Assembly: GCF_037126465.1 (NCBI RefSeq)
Contig: NC_088206.1
Location: forward strand, 49,208,841-49,272,840
Length of the DNA stretch: 64,000 nt
Direction of reading: 5' to 3'
Source: Ornithodoros turicata
Lineage: Eukaryota > Arthropoda > Arachnida > Ixodida > Argasidae
In this document: positions 45,785 to 56,631 of the stretch, piece after piece
Layout: each line of letters starts with the position of its first letter
Numbering within the stretch: position 1 is the first letter of the stretch
Program-made: the position numbers and the translations under genes
Notes under the pieces: model-generated
Database searches by the model: none
What the model was told of the DNA's origin: nothing
Seen by the model: only the letters and a program-made list of their open reading frames with translations

Positions 45785-46030
45785 TTCTGGCTGCCTCTGA
45801 GGCTGCGCACCAACATGCGGTGAATGTGTGCGGAAACGCGAACGCGGCGCGGGAAACTCTTGCCGAGGGGCGGGAAAAGCCGCCTCCGCGTTCCGTCGAA
45901 CGCGCAGTGCACGATTTTTAGCGGCATGACGCACATCATCGACTAATAAGAAGGTGAACGGAAGTTGCATCACGTTCTCGTTGTCTTCCTGCCGCCCGCG
46001 CTCATTGACAGCGGCGTTGACCGGAAGGTA
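45785..46030 (+). repeat. Dispersed repeat family F, copy 2
   Basis: Shares order with 24165-24440: ACATGCGGTGAATGTGTGCG, AACTCTTGCCGAG, AAAGCCGCCTCCGCGTTCC, GATTTTTAGCGGCATGACGC. Confidence 0.55.
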
Positions 46031-46269
46031 CGTTGCAGCGGGGCACACGTTTTTCAACTGGCGAATTTATTGAGGAAATAAAATGTCATCACTGCCTACA
46101 TTATGTAGCATTGTTGGCATGAAATGATACGACATTAAAAATGACATTTTAGTCCGAAGTTGGAATGAAATTCGGGAGTACAAGTAAGCAAAGAGTAAGA
46201 TAGTGATTGTCATAGTGTCAGGAACATGAACACTAAACATTGTTCACAAGAAGAGAATGCGCGTTATCG

Positions 46270-46893
46270 CCACGACAACAACAACAACGATAGATGATGA
46301 CGATGATATGGGGTGTTTCACCGCGGTGGTGCGGTACCCTTCCCCATTGCACGTGGAACATTATGTGAAGATGATGAAGGAAGGATGAAAATACGAGAAA
46401 GAATTAAAGCGTCTGGGGCAATACAGTGGACAACAGGAAGTCCATGAACAGGTGAAGGACCCGGCGATGGAGCACAGGATCTTCATAGGGGCTAATGAGT
46501 GCAGCTAAATTGAGCGGCCTCTTGCTGATACGGGCAAGCTTATCACACAGTATCCGCCTTTGCGGGCAGTAGAGTGCACATTCCGTAAGAATGTGCATGG
46601 TGGTCACCACGACACCGCTGGTGGACCAGAGGCTTGTGTCACAGCATCTGATCATGCACTTGAATTGTGGGGTGAAAGCAATATTGAGGTGGAGTCTACG
46701 CAGGAGGGAGGTAAAATGGCGTAATAAACGAGCAGTTGAGGACGTCCTGTGAGACAAACGGATCACACCGTGCTCTCCCGAGGAAGGAATGACGAATGCG
46801 CATGTCGACGACTGTTGTGATGTGGACGCGTCAGTTATATCTGCTGGAGTTCGGAGTACTGAGCAACCACATTCCGTGCGAGCTGCATTACTA
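46270..46893 (-). pseudogene. LINE ORF2 C-terminal fragment and 3' UTR
   Basis: The minus-strand frame 46404-46893 is the post-RNase H tail of a LINE polyprotein: LLRRLHLNIAFTPQF, then VTTMHILTECALYCPQRRIL (H-x3-EC zinc-type motif), then LDFL-type C-terminal helices ending VLPQTL. Upstream codons of the longer open frame (to 46979) come from a neighbouring hAT-like repeat and are not LINE. The first cysteine pair of the usual motif is altered (CCDTSLWST). A 3' UTR of about 130 bp ends in a TTGTTG-type repeat. It is separate from LINE-A and from the 4.2-kb fragment. Confidence 0.7.
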
Positions 46894-46904
46894 CAGGCCA
46901 TAGG

Positions 46905-47690
46905 TGGGGAATAATGCGTTACAAAGTAGTGCGTTACCGGTAACGCGTTACATTCGAGTAGTGAAACATGGTAACGCATTACATTTGAGAGAAAAGTAAT
47001 GAGTAACGTAACGTCATTACATTTTTAATAACTAACGCGTAACGGCGTTATGCGTTACTACGTGTTCGGGAACATTGCTTCATCGTCTAAACTTGAAAGC
47101 TTGAGCAAGGACCGTGCCTGCAGAATCCGGGAAAATCCCCGATTTTTTCTATTCACCTTCAAAAATGACAAGAAGGTGACATCGGCACCCACGAAGAATG
47201 CAAAAGAAGGGTTATTGACCTACCCTGGTTGAGATGTCACTATTTGTTTACCACCACTGTTTTTCACTCCCTCTGGTATTTTTCGGACGAATGGGGCAAA
47301 AGCGACAGAAAAATAGCCTCTACCCTCTGAACAAGTAACAAAGTACCAAGGGATTGGCTGTTTGGATTTGTGCTGTGTGAGATAAGAGGTCACAGTCTCT
47401 ATGAACCTTCACAAGCAGCACTCACTGGTCATTGGGCGTCCTCTCAGCCAAACGGGCGAAGCACACATATCAAAAATTTGAACATCAACTACTTCTGTGT
47501 TGCAATAAATCGTACATGTAACTTGTGTTCATGCGTGACCCTTGTTTGTGCCCTACATTGCTTGTTATTGATTTGCGGAATGCACTTATGTGAATCAAAC
47601 AAAAATGGTACATATTATAAGGACAACTGGTGAAGTAATGCAAAAGTAACGGCATTACTTATCAGAAGTAACGGCGTTAGCTGAAATGTG
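46905..47690. mobile_element. Degraded hAT-like MITE (GTAACGCGTTAC words)
   Basis: The left part repeats ATGCGTTACAAAG, GGTAACGCGTTAC and TAACGGCGTTA. The right part repeats AGTAACGGCATTAC and AGTAACGGCGTTAG. Composition and words match the hAT-like MITE at 32677. Exact ends and target duplication are not visible. Confidence 0.5.
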
Positions 47691-48300
47691 AGAACGAGAA
47701 CATTCGCTACAGGTAATAACTCGATGTCTCTGTCGACTGCCATCTTGTCAGACACCGCCTCAGAAGCTCTCTCCTTTGACGAGACGAGGCGGAGGCTGTA
47801 CAGCTGAGGCGGCAAGTCGCAGGCGGTTCGCCTCATTTCTACCGCATGCGGGGACGGACCTTTACAAGCGAGTGTACCGTCCAGATGCAGATATTGTCAA
47901 TGTTGTCCAGCTCTCGCCTCTATCTATCACTGCAGAGTTCAATTCATAAAAACTATCTGAAAAATCAGCCAGGTTCGGAGCGTCGAGACCTTGGAGGTGC
48001 AGCATGATCTACTGCTACGTCAGCTTACTAAGGGAGCTTTAGGAGATCGGAAGGTCTTGACAATAATGGTTCCGAAAACACGATAAGCCAACCACACTAT
48101 TTCTTTGAAACGGCAGGGCTAATGTTTGATTGTGTCGTTTTCGTAGTGTGTTTCCGATCTACCTAAAACTTGCTATTTTTCACCGGAAATCCGTCTGTTA
48201 CGGTACATGGCCGTCGACGTAAGCACCGAAATAAGCAGGGCATACTGCGGCGTCACGGTGTGACCTGGTTCGTTCTCTTATTCGACCCCGAACGGTGTAC
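47691..48300. other. Unassigned
   Basis: No recognised gene or repeat. Confidence 0.3.
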
Positions 48301-49010
48301 ACGCGAACGGGTGCACCAATAGAAGAACCTTCTTTTTGACAAGTATTTGTCCGATACCATCTATAAACTGCGCATCGTGTGAATCAGTGGGAGGCACACA
48401 TTATTTAAATAAACATTCAAATGAGTTTCGTGGAAAAACGTAACTTCTAAAGCAGGGCGCCCATAGTAGTAGTACCCATTAAAATGGGTACTACCCCATT
48501 TGGGACCTTCAATGGACACCTTTTAGAGAAAAATCTGCCACGAAAGCGAGTCATTTGTTGCAGTAATTAATTGGTTTCGGTTTACGTATTTTTCACGGCT
48601 GGTCGCGGCGAAGCGCAAAAGGACGTAATTCATTGGTGTAATTCATTGGTGCAAGGCCGTAATTAATTGGTGGATAAGGGAGTGAAAGAGCATCCTTTTG
48701 CGCTTCACCGCGACCAGCCGCGGCAAAATTATGTAAACCGAAACCAATTAATTACTGCAACAAATGAACAGCTTCTGTGGCAGATTTTTCTCTAAAAGGT
48801 GTCCTCTGAAGTTCCCAAAAGGGGTAGTAATCATTTTAATGCCGACAGCGCCTTGCTTTAGAAGTTATGTTTTTTCTCACGAAACTCATTTGAATTTTTA
48901 GTTAAATAATGAGAGCCTCCCACTCATTCACACGGTTCGCAGCTTGTATGCGGTATCGGAAAGATAGTTGTAAAACAGAAAGTTCTTCGATTGGTGCACC
49001 TGTTCGCGAA
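48301..49010. repeat. ~710-bp inverted repeat (foldback)
   Basis: The left arm 48301-48622 and right arm 48693-49010 are inverted with many but scattered mismatches. Clear pairs are GGTTTCGGTTTACGTA with TATGTAAACCGAAACC, TTTAGAGAAAAATCTGCCAC with GTGGCAGATTTTTCTCTAAA, and GTCGCGGCGAAGCGCAAAAG with CTTTTGCGCTTCACCGCGAC. The 70-bp loop holds three tandem GTAATTMATTGGTG units. The outer right flank has a CCGGGTGTTTCAGTTAA-like terminus (inverted near 49027-49045), suggesting a decayed foldback transposon. Confidence 0.85.
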
Positions 49011-49613
49011 TTATTTACCGGGGATTTAACTGAAACACCCGGTATAGGGCTCCGAACTTCCGGGTAACCACCGATACATCCCGATATTTGCACTCACAAA
49101 AAATTATGAATTTAGGGCTTATCCTGTACGACACTCGATTCCCCCTGAACACACATTGCAAAACATGAATTCATTTCAGGAACACCTTGTCCGTTAGTCC
49201 TTTGCTGTTACTCTTCCGTTGTGCCTTTAGCACCATTACATTCTAAATCATCAGTATCGTGCTCTTCTAGCTTGAGCGGAGGTGGAGGTGGAGGAGTGAA
49301 CAATTGGCCGTTGTTGGTCTCCCAACTGCGGGCGTCATGACCGGGAGCCGTAGCCGGGAGATGAGATGACATGATCAGAAAAAAATAGATCGATTGTCGA
49401 CTGGCAAACAACGTTCCAAGCTATTACAGAGTCAACAGATTGATGTAGCCCATGATAAAGGTTGAAGCGTTTTAGATTGTTCTCAGTGTACCCCGGACAA
49501 CGTACCCCTGTGTGCGTGATATCCCTCAGGATACAGTGCCTGCAGTCTGCTAGGTGTCTCCGGCACTCGCATCATACACGTGGTAGTCACATGGGATACG
49601 CTCATATGGGTCC

Positions 49614-49733
49614 GCTTGCACGAAACTGTTTGTGGGAAATATTCAATGAGTTTTACACTCAGGCATCAGTGCACCCAGTGTGCATTGAGTGAAACACTCG
49701 TTGAGTATTCCTCTCAAACAGTTTCGTGCAAGC
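49614..49733. mobile_element. Foldback hairpin (GCTTGCACGAAACTG ends)
   Basis: GCTTGCACGAAACTGTTTG at the left is the inverse of CAAACAGTTTCGTGCAAGC at the right. Pairing continues through AATATTCAATGAGT against GTTGAGTATTCCT with mismatches. About 120 bp, no ORF. Confidence 0.85.
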
Positions 49734-49845
49734 CGGTCATGGTCTCAGGTCATCCATGGAATCGAGTTGATGTAGCAGCGAGTTCATGAGCGCTGATCGC
49801 GCTTGCAACCTGACATTTCTTAGGGGGCAGGTCATAAGGAGATCT

Positions 49846-50180
49846 GATTGATTGATTGAAAAATAAAAATATGAATATGTGAATCCCGACATTGTTGGGA
49901 CAGGTTACTCGAGAACACGTGAAATGAAAAGAAAGTAGGAAAACAGAACAAATTCAACCCCAAGACGTCCAAGAGACATAACAAAGAACAAGCGGGGTCC
50001 AAATAATGTATGAGTCCAGTTAACGAGACAATAGTTCAAATGACCGTAGACCGAACACACCAATGTCCCTCAACGCACTGCATAATGTACCCTGTACTTA
50101 GGATAGCAGCCAAGAAACACTGAGAATTCAGAAGGTGTCGAGAAGGTCACATGATTTCAAAAAAATGCTGAACTGCTTGT
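49846..50180 (-). mobile_element. Truncated LINE 3' end with CAAT tail
   Basis: On the minus strand it ends GTCCCAACAATGTCGGGATT, then TATTTTTATTTTTCAATCAA and TCAATC. The small GTCCC...GGGA stem before a T-rich stretch and the CAAT tail match the organisation at 4540-4625. The 5' truncation point is uncertain. Confidence 0.55.
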
Positions 50181-50584
50181 ATGGCCGGCACTTGGTGACC
50201 CACAGGCCAGCACCCAAAAACTTTTTCGGTGCTGAAAAGGCGGTTATCCGGGTGGATCAGCGACGATTGTAAGGTACGGTGATGATCTCTGTAATTACTT
50301 TAGCCTTGAATGACGTGTGCAGCGTGCTCTACGATGTCGCATTCGTAACAATTCGGGAAGGGAACCTTTCCGAGTATGGAGATCTATTATTAATGCGTTA
50401 TCATTAGGGTCCTCGCTACGAAAGAATCGCGGGGTGGTCTGTCTGTAACCACGGCGCGGCGCGCATGCGCGGTGAGTGGAGAGGGAAGCAGCGGATGCAT
50501 GGAGAGCCAGACGCGCGGCGTCGGCGCGTCAGCGGTGCAGCTGTGGTGGTTGACAGGTTCAGACGTGTCTGCGTGGGCGCGCCA

Positions 50585-50700
50585 TGGGTTATGAAAGCCG
50601 CGCTAAGGAGCGGCAGTGAAAGGAGGCTGAGGCTGCGAGACGGCGCCGCCAAGCTGAATCGGAGGAAGGCCGAAAGGCCCGTTTGTCTGCGGATGCTGTC
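50585..50700 (+). pseudogene. Arginine/glutamate-rich repeat-protein fragment
   Basis: One frame reads RAKERQ, stop, then KEAEAARRRRQAESEEGR and KARLSADA. This charged AEA-RRRRQ-type pattern resembles repetitive proteins linked to mobile elements in arthropods, but I cannot name the family. The in-frame stop argues for a pseudogene. A different frame is annotatable as an 84-codon ORF and is likely a shadow. Confidence 0.35.
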
Positions 50701-50759
50701 TTGCGTTAGCGTTGTGTAGGGTCGTGTGAAGGGTTGTGTAGCGTTTGTGAAGGGTAGTT

Positions 50760-51395
50760 GAAGGGTTGTGTAGCGTTGTGAAGGGGAGTTCCCAAAGGGT
50801 TTTCAAGTTTTAATGGTAACGCATTTCCGTCGGATCCACCAATGGATCGACCATGACTTGTATAATCTCCCATAGCGCCAATTTAGCATAATCTCTCAGA
50901 TACCTGGTCATATAAATACTCCTCGGACGACTATATGTCTTACTGTCCGCGGATGATAGTAAGCAGGTCTGCAGCTGAGGTGGAGCCGCTGTCGCTAGAC
51001 GAATTGGCACGTTCTGAGTGCTCTTGTACCGGCTCGACAGAGCTACTCCAAGTTCTGTGATTCAGTAGATGGTAGGTCGACACATGACGTCATGTAACAG
51101 CTCCTAGATAGAATGAAGGCCCGGTAAAGGGTTAGCACTAAGAGTGATTTGCAGCTCGTACCTTCTCTCTCTTAGATGATCTCGTTATGATTGAACATAT
51201 GGAAATAAGCAAAACCCAAGGCCACGATATTTTAAAAGAACATGTTTATTCGTGATGATACACATTATTCTTGCATAAAGATGGGTGAGCACAAAGGGAA
51301 GCGTTGTCGATTTCTTGATTTTTGTGCGTGTTTCACAGCATTATTTTTCTCCGTGTCTATAGTGAGATTTGGAACAGTGTCGTTTGCGTTGCGTT
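50760..51395. other. Unassigned
   Basis: Short tandem GTTGTGTAGCGTTGTGAAGG-type words near 50710-50790 (AAGGGTTGTGTAGCGTT repeated about three times). No gene recognised. Confidence 0.3.
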
Positions 51396-51399
51396 ACAG

Positions 51400-51579
51400 G
51401 GCAGTGGAAGAGTCATGCGAGGTCATAATCACCCTCCAACACCTATTCCTCCTCCGCTAACGTCGAGTGAAGATGAGGATGACGTCCGAGCCTTTTCCCC
51501 TTTGCTTCCTCCACCCGTGAAACGGCCATGCTACGCTTCCATCCGACGAGGACCGCGTGTCACCAGCGCAGCACTGTGA
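51400..51579 (+). CDS. Candidate terminal host exon, acidic/proline-rich
   Basis: After GCGTTACAG (acceptor AG at 51398-51399) the frame reads 59 codons to TGA at 51577-51579. Features are a proline block (HPPTPIPPPLTSSEDEDDV), an acidic patch SSEDEDD (casein-kinase-like site) and a basic end RPCYASIRRGPRVTSAAL. Such disordered, charged tails are typical of nuclear proteins. The codon usage looks coding, unlike the AT-rich surroundings. The open frame extends upstream to an ATG at 51322 through intron-like sequence, so the exon model is preferred. No partner exon is identified. A pogo-like MITE follows 87 bp later. Confidence 0.35.
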   Translation, partial: GSGRVMRGHNHPPTPIPPPLTSSEDEDDVRAFSPLLPPPVKRPCYASIRRGPRVTSAAL

Positions 51580-51666
51580 GCAGCATCTCTCTATATGTGG
51601 TTTCTGGTGTTCAGATGTCAAGGGACCTGGAAGTGACTGCCTTCCAAGTGTTCAGCATCAAGTCTA

Positions 51667-52369
51667 CTGTAATCGTATTTTTAAACGCGATGTATTAATT
51701 TTTGCGAATCGCTCATTCAGTCGCTTGCAAGGTTATTCGCGTGTATTTAATTTCGCGATTGCAGAGCAGTTTGCTTTCGCGGGATTAACGTCGAGCTGTG
51801 TTAGGCGTCCAGTTGGCACGTGTTTTCGAGGGTTTTTCCCGTCGACCTTAAGAGCGCTTGGTACATGACATGTCTATAAGCAAGTTCCAGCAAGATGTAC
51901 CAGAACTGCAACCGAACGACCTAGCAGTGAATTCCTTGTTAGAAGGCGCCATCCGTGAAAAGTTCACTAAACGGTATGCCACATGTGTCAAAGCTGTACT
52001 AGACAGGAGCTGTTCTCTTTCTGAAGTCAAGATGGACCTCCGTGCTGCGAATATCAAACCCATTCATGCTGGGTGGTTGATTGAAGCTTTCTAAGAAACC
52101 TTTGTGCATGACGCCGCTATTCATTCAGGGTCTGTGGAAGCAGGACTGGCTCCAATAATGTATAGGAGAAGTGTGAAAATAAAGGAATATGTATCCTTTG
52201 TACATTTTGTTGCTTTGTCACAATTTAAGTGACACAGAGTATCTGGTCAATGCATCAAGGCAATACGTCAACCTATAAAGGTACTATGCCTCCTTTTTCG
52301 CGATTTTTTAGCGGTCGTGATATTCGCGAAAATTAATACGATACATCGCGAATAAAAATACGTTTACAG
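51667..52369 (+). mobile_element. pogo/Tigger-like element, internally deleted
   Basis: The ends CTGTAATCGTATTTTTAAAC and (inverted) CTGTAAACGTATTTTTATTC are matched, with CGCGATGTAT and ATTAATTTT words following on both sides. TA flanks each end (51665-51666, 52370-52371). It carries a transposase C-terminal remnant. Confidence 0.75.
51858..52094 (+). pseudogene. Transposase C-terminal remnant
   Basis: A 78-codon frame, mostly helical, ends VKMDLRAANIKPIHAGWLIEAF before a stop. The K-P-x-H-A-x-W-L motif is similar to the C-terminal tail I associate with some pogo/jerky-type DDE transposases. The position inside a TA-flanked TIR element supports that. The catalytic domain is absent. The assignment rests on a short motif and context. 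Confidence 0.45.
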
Positions 52370-52374
52370 TAGCT

Positions 52375-53020
52375 CCCAGTGACACAATATGGATGCAAGA
52401 CATAAAGATGGCATCATTGTGGCATTCAAAAATGTATGTAACTGACGCTCTTGTCGAGCGATCATATGTAGTTAATCCCTGCTCCATCGGTACCCACGCT
52501 CAGCAATACAAGCGCCATCACATGTTGGCGTCCTACCAAATTCCCCAGCACGTATTGATCTATCGGATACCGATCCCGCAATAACGTTCTTCGCAACTCC
52601 TGAACACTCCTTGCAGTTGACTCAGCTTGGAGGTCCGGAAATCGTATGAACCAATCGCCCGACGATATCCTCATGCTTAAGGTATACTGCTTCATGATGC
52701 AGGCCCTGTGTGGACGGCCATTGTTGTCCATGCTCAGGCAGTCAGGCCGGAAGGCTCATCAGAAAAAATTAAAAATTGCGCATCTTGTTCGAGATGCTGT
52801 TGCAGCTGTCCGGGGTTACAGCACATATTGTAGCACAAGCAGCCAAGGAACGGACGACAGACAAGCAACACAACTGCTAACTCTAAACTCAGATTTATTC
52901 ACAGACTCTGACATATACGCGTATACGCGTACGCTGCCAAACAATTGAAACTTTAACGAATTGAATCGAAGGAGCCAGGCAAAGACAACCTTCTTGTCCA
53001 AAACTGCAATCATCATTATG
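52375..53020. other. Unassigned
   Basis: No recognised gene. GTCAGACTCTG- and GTATACGCGTATACGCGTAC-like palindromic words lie near 52905-52930. Confidence 0.3.
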
Positions 53021-53022
53021 TC

Positions 53023-53090
53023 AAAGGATCAGAAGGGAACTGATTTATTGCTGAGCGTTCGTGCCGGCCGTGGCTCTGCGCGCTCCAGGT
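53023..53090 (-). repeat. gypsy-2 3' LTR remnant
   Basis: On the minus strand CAGCAATAAATCAGTTCCCT then TCTGATCCTT includes an AATAAA. The same word string, with the AATAAATC interrupted, is found as CAGCAATAA (near 60507) plus AATCAGTTCGCTTCTGATCC (56170-56195), the split 5' LTR. Confidence 0.7.
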
Positions 53091-53990
53091 AAGGATGACG
53101 CCTATGTACGCCGGCTAGAGGCGTTCGATGGAAACCTGCTCGGGCTTCCTGTTGATAGTGAGGGTGAAGAGGTAGGTGAAGAGATGATGAGATAGGGGTC
53201 GATGTATGGTGGAAGATGCTTCCGGACGCCGTTGACACCAACAAACACGTGCGCGCAGGAATGGAGGTCTTGGTGCACGAACGGCTTGACCGATGAAGTA
53301 TGCCGGGATAGCGCAGACCGAATGTTGTCGAAGGTGGTTCTCAGACGACTGGCATAGCTCTTGGCTTCCGGCACAGGTGAGGTCTTCATGGGGGAAAGGG
53401 ACTCGCCAGGAAGTCGGAGCGTCGTGCCGTAGATGAGCTCAGACAAGATGCACCCCAGGTCGTGCTTGAAAACGGAGTGCAGGCCGATAAGGATGACGGG
53501 ATGAGCCTCGGTCCAAGATGACGGCTTGTGATGAGCCTATAGTTGGGTCTCGGGGTTCTGGTGGAGTCGTTCGACCAGGCCGTTTGATGCCTGCTGGTAT
53601 GCGGTGGTGCGGATGCCTTGTGTTACCAGTAAAGTGGTGAGCTATAGCTGCAAATAGGAATGAGTCAAACTGCCGTCCACGGCCCGTTAAAACAGTGGAC
53701 GGTACTCCGAAGCGGGCAACCCATGTTCTGACGAAGGCCACGGCAACAGTGACTGCCGTGATGTCGGGGATGGGGGTTGCTTCGGGCCAGCGGGTGAAAC
53801 GATCGATGACCGTAAGATGGTATCGCTGGCCTCGTGATGTGGCTAGAGGGTCACCATCGCCAGGGTGCACCTTGTCAAACCGGACATCCGAAGGTAGGAA
53901 ACTGCTGATGGGGGAGGTGGTATGTCGCTGGATTTTAGCTCGTTGGCATAGCTAGGAGCAACGGGTCCACAGCTTGACTTGTGCCTGCAT
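53040..53990 (-). pseudogene. gypsy-2 integrase, inactivated
   Basis: The minus-strand frame 53439-53870 carries the integrase core: [19 protein letters not shown] with the first catalytic Asp, then [18 protein letters not shown], where the second catalytic Asp (usual TDRGRQF) is Gly. The frame then breaks in the region of the third acidic residue. The next frame (53102-53446) resumes with ELIYGTTLRLPGESLSP and CAHVFVGVNGVRKHLPPY. After a further shift the C-terminal strand continues as TINRKPEQVSIERL and a stop. Normally this enzyme inserts retrotransposon DNA. Here the lost Asp and at least two frameshifts rule out activity. It is related to gypsy-1 at 293-1081. Confidence 0.85.
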
Positions 53991-54199
53991 GAGTGGCCAG
54001 AGGTAGGGAGCTGCGATCGGCTTTAGCGTTCTACGCGAACCCTGTGATATGACAAGCTGTACAGGGGTTCGAAGACTGACGCAGGGGCTCTGGGACGAAA
54101 TGTCGTGGTTTGCCGAGGAATACGTCGCAAACGACGGTAGATGTTCCTCTCGGAAGGAGCAAGTCTTAGTAACGCAGGTTTGTCTTGGTGTCGTAGCGA

Positions 54200-55265
54200 A
54201 GCCTCGCTAGCTCTTTATCGAAACGTTGAAGCTCGACAAAAATTTCGAGGGTGAAAGGCGCGGCGGCACGCTGTTGAGAATCGTCCGGAATGGCGCTAAT
54301 GCGACTGATCGCGTCGCCGACAGTGTTAAAGCCGCTGATGTGTCGGATAACGGTGGAGATTGATGTCGAGATGAATAAAGCTGCCGGATCTCACGAGGCA
54401 CGTAGTTGCTTCCAGATGAAAGAAGTAGTAGAGCTAGCTTGTGGTCAGTGTAAACGACGAATTTCTGGCCTCACAGGAAATACCTGAAGTGCTTCGCCGC
54501 AAGATACACGGCCAGCAATTCGCGAGAGAAGGTGCTCAAGCGAGTTTCTCGGTCCTTGAGCTTCGTGAGGAGGAGGATAGCGGGTGTCACAAGTTAAAAA
54601 CTTTCTGCTGCAGCACGGCTCCGACGGCAGAAGATGAAGCGTGTACCATGATGCTGGTATAAAAGCATCGTGTACATGGTGAGCAAGCAGCGTGGCAGAG
54701 GAGAGAGCGCACTTTGCCTTCTCGAAAGCGTCGAGAGCGTCTTGTGTCCTGGTGAACGGGTTTGAGCGCCTCTTCGCTGTGGACGCCTCCAACTGTTTAG
54801 GGTGAATCCGAGAAGTCTCGGATGGCTTGCACGCGAGCTGGCAGATGCGTGACGCTAGAGCGAGTGATGTGGTGGCCAAGGAAGTCCAGCTCTTGCACAT
54901 CGAACTCGCTCTTGGCAGCGTTGACGACGATGCCGTAGTCGTTGAGCTGAGTGAAGAGCGTGCGAAGGTGGTCAGCATGCCCTTCCTGCGTGGAGCTCGC
55001 GATGAGTAGGTCGTCAGTGTAGGCGAAGACAAACGCAAGACCTCGGAGACTGAGTCTATGAAGCTTTGGAACGTATTACAGGCTTCTCGACATAGGCAGA
55101 AATGGGCGAACTGTTCACTTCTGGAGGTAGTTGGTGGGCTGATACCGCTTCTGGACTTCGCGAAACGCAAGGACGGTGGGCACCTGTGCGTCGGTGTCTA
55201 TCAAGAGGCGCATGGCGGATCAGCGGTACGTCAGATAGAAAGGAGGACGACTGGAAACTTCGTCA
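54200..55265 (-). pseudogene. gypsy-2 reverse transcriptase and RNase H, frameshifted
   Basis: Upstream on the minus strand one frame reads QVPTVLAFREVQKRYQPT then a stop. The palm follows with AFVFAYTDDLLIASSTQEGH, keeping the catalytic DD as YTDD (near 55011-55025), then LRTLFTQLNDYGIVVNAAKS and DFLGHHITRSSV. From about 54780 downward the RNase H domain is visible in pieces (AFEKAKCALSSATLL in one frame, HASSSAVGAVLQQKV in another, SREL-type and TDH-like segments in 54400-54530). The 241-codon open frame 54445-55170 is largely out of phase with the true domain. The N-terminal fingers and the protease seem to be deleted between here and the zinc knuckle. Confidence 0.75.
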
Positions 55266-55281
55266 ACAAGGCTGGCCCTCA

Positions 55282-56112
55282 TCAGTTGCTGACGTTGACG
55301 TTTCCCTGCCGGCAACACGGAGGCCTGCACTTATGAGCCCGGTCGCCAAAGGTTTGGTGATGCCAGCAGATGTTGGGGTTAACTGACTTGGTCCGGAGAG
55401 ATCGACTGCGACGACAATTGTAGCGATGGGGGCTACTGCGCCTAAAATTTGGGGATCGGTGGAGCCGGAGGTTCGAAGGCACCAGGGCGGAAAGGCTTGG
55501 TCTCACAAGGCGGGAATTTTCGAGGATGGAGGGGAAAGGTCGAAGGCGAGGGTCCTGAAACACTCGGTGGAGGCATCACGGCAATCATTGGGTCCATTAT
55601 CTTGTCGACCGTCCCTGCCAAAACTTGCTGGATGTTGTGAGGATCATGCGCACGGTGTGCGGAAGGCGCTGCAGGAACAGCTCGCTCATGATGGATTCGT
55701 CGAGCGCCGAAGCCTTGTCGCCCAACAGCTGCTGCATTGGCGGAGTAGCTGAGATGGTTTTTGGACTTCGAGAACCTCTGTATAAGAAGCTGCCGCAGGC
55801 GTTCTTGTTCGGCCGCTGTTGTACGCGTGGCCAACGCGTTCTTCAGGGCGTCGTAAGGATTCTTCGCGAGGGGAACTGTGATGACGTCACGTACCTCGAC
55901 CGCTCCGAGAGCACCTACGGTATGGTAGAACTTCGTGAGCTGGGCTGTTATGCCGCGGAGCGTCAATTGTGCCTCGATGATGGCGAACCAAGGGACCGGA
56001 TCGGCGGGCCAAAATGGAGGAATCTTGATGTTCACTGCCTGGACCGAGGGAGTTGAAGACGAAGACGACCCTGCTCAGGTAACTGCTCTGCGCTGGCTCG
56101 CTTCTGAGCCAT
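55282..56112 (-). pseudogene. gypsy-2 Gag with CCHC knuckle, frameshifted
   Basis: The ATG at 56110-56112 opens MAQKRASAEQLPEQG. After a frame change the capsid begins VNIKIPPFWPADPVPWFAII and continues LTLRGITAQLTKFYHTVGAL. The K-x-PPFWPADPxxWF string is typical of Ty3/gypsy Gag in arthropods. Near 55324-55380 a zinc knuckle is present (ICWHHQTFGDRAHKCRPPC, C-x3-H...H-x2-C). Gag packages the element's RNA in a cytoplasmic particle. The largest single frame is 55442-56035. A frame change near 55850-55560 separates capsid from knuckle. Confidence 0.85.
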
Positions 56113-56195
56113 GAAGAGGCTGTGAGGAACGTTCTTTTGACCTTCGGGTTACTGAAGGAGTCAGACAACTGAAGGATCAGAAGCGAACTGATTTA
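56113..56195 (-). repeat. gypsy-2 leader and 3' piece of its split 5' LTR
   Basis: AATCAGTTCGCTTCTGATCC (minus strand) ends the LTR piece. Downstream AGTAACCCGAAGG could be a decayed primer site of the TGGTGACCCGAA type. The LTR is cut at 56195 by LTR element 3 and resumes at about 60506. Confidence 0.65.
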
Positions 56196-56346
56196 GTTAA
56201 GAATCGAAGCCCTGGTCATTCTCCAATAAGACATTTTAATGTTGCGCCTTCGAGCTCCAATCCCAGTCTGCCACAGCAGTTCCTTCGTTGCACGCTCCAC
56301 AGCTCGGTGCATGCTCCACACTCGTTGTCTTGGTCGACCGTGATAC
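56196..56346 (-). mobile_element. LTR element 3, 3' LTR
   Basis: About 151 bp matching 58615-58759 (GTTAAGAATCGAAGCC..., TTCTCCAATAAGACATTTTA, GCTCCAATCCCAGTC, CACGCTCCACAGCTCGGTG). The minus-strand purine tract GGAGAGGGGAGG at 56347-56358 lies just upstream in element orientation, as a second-strand primer should. Confidence 0.85.
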
Positions 56347-56631
56347 CTCCCCTCTCCGAGGAATGTTACCGCCACCGATGCAATCGGTCCACCTAGCAGA
56401 CAATGCACAAGACAGTAGTGCCGTAAACGATAGCATGCACACACAGCAGTCAACCACTACACAGTAGAGTAGAGCGTTCGCCCGCGGTACATTCCGGTAA
56501 CATCGTGGCGTTAGCACCGGCTCACCTAGTAATGTCCCTTTCCCACAAAACACGAACCCCAAATTCAAACACTTCCCCACAAACTTTACAATCCAGAGCT
56601 TCCTTTGGGAGATCACAAACCTATGCACCAA

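Noticed and set aside
54445..55170. 241-codon frame as the real RT product
   Set aside because: The RT motifs (YTDD, LGHHITR) lie in a different phase over much of its length, so most of this frame is a shadow of the true domain.
53040..56112. Endogenous retrovirus with envelope
   Set aside because: Only Gag, RT/RNase H and integrase remnants are seen. No envelope-like frame follows the integrase before the LTR.
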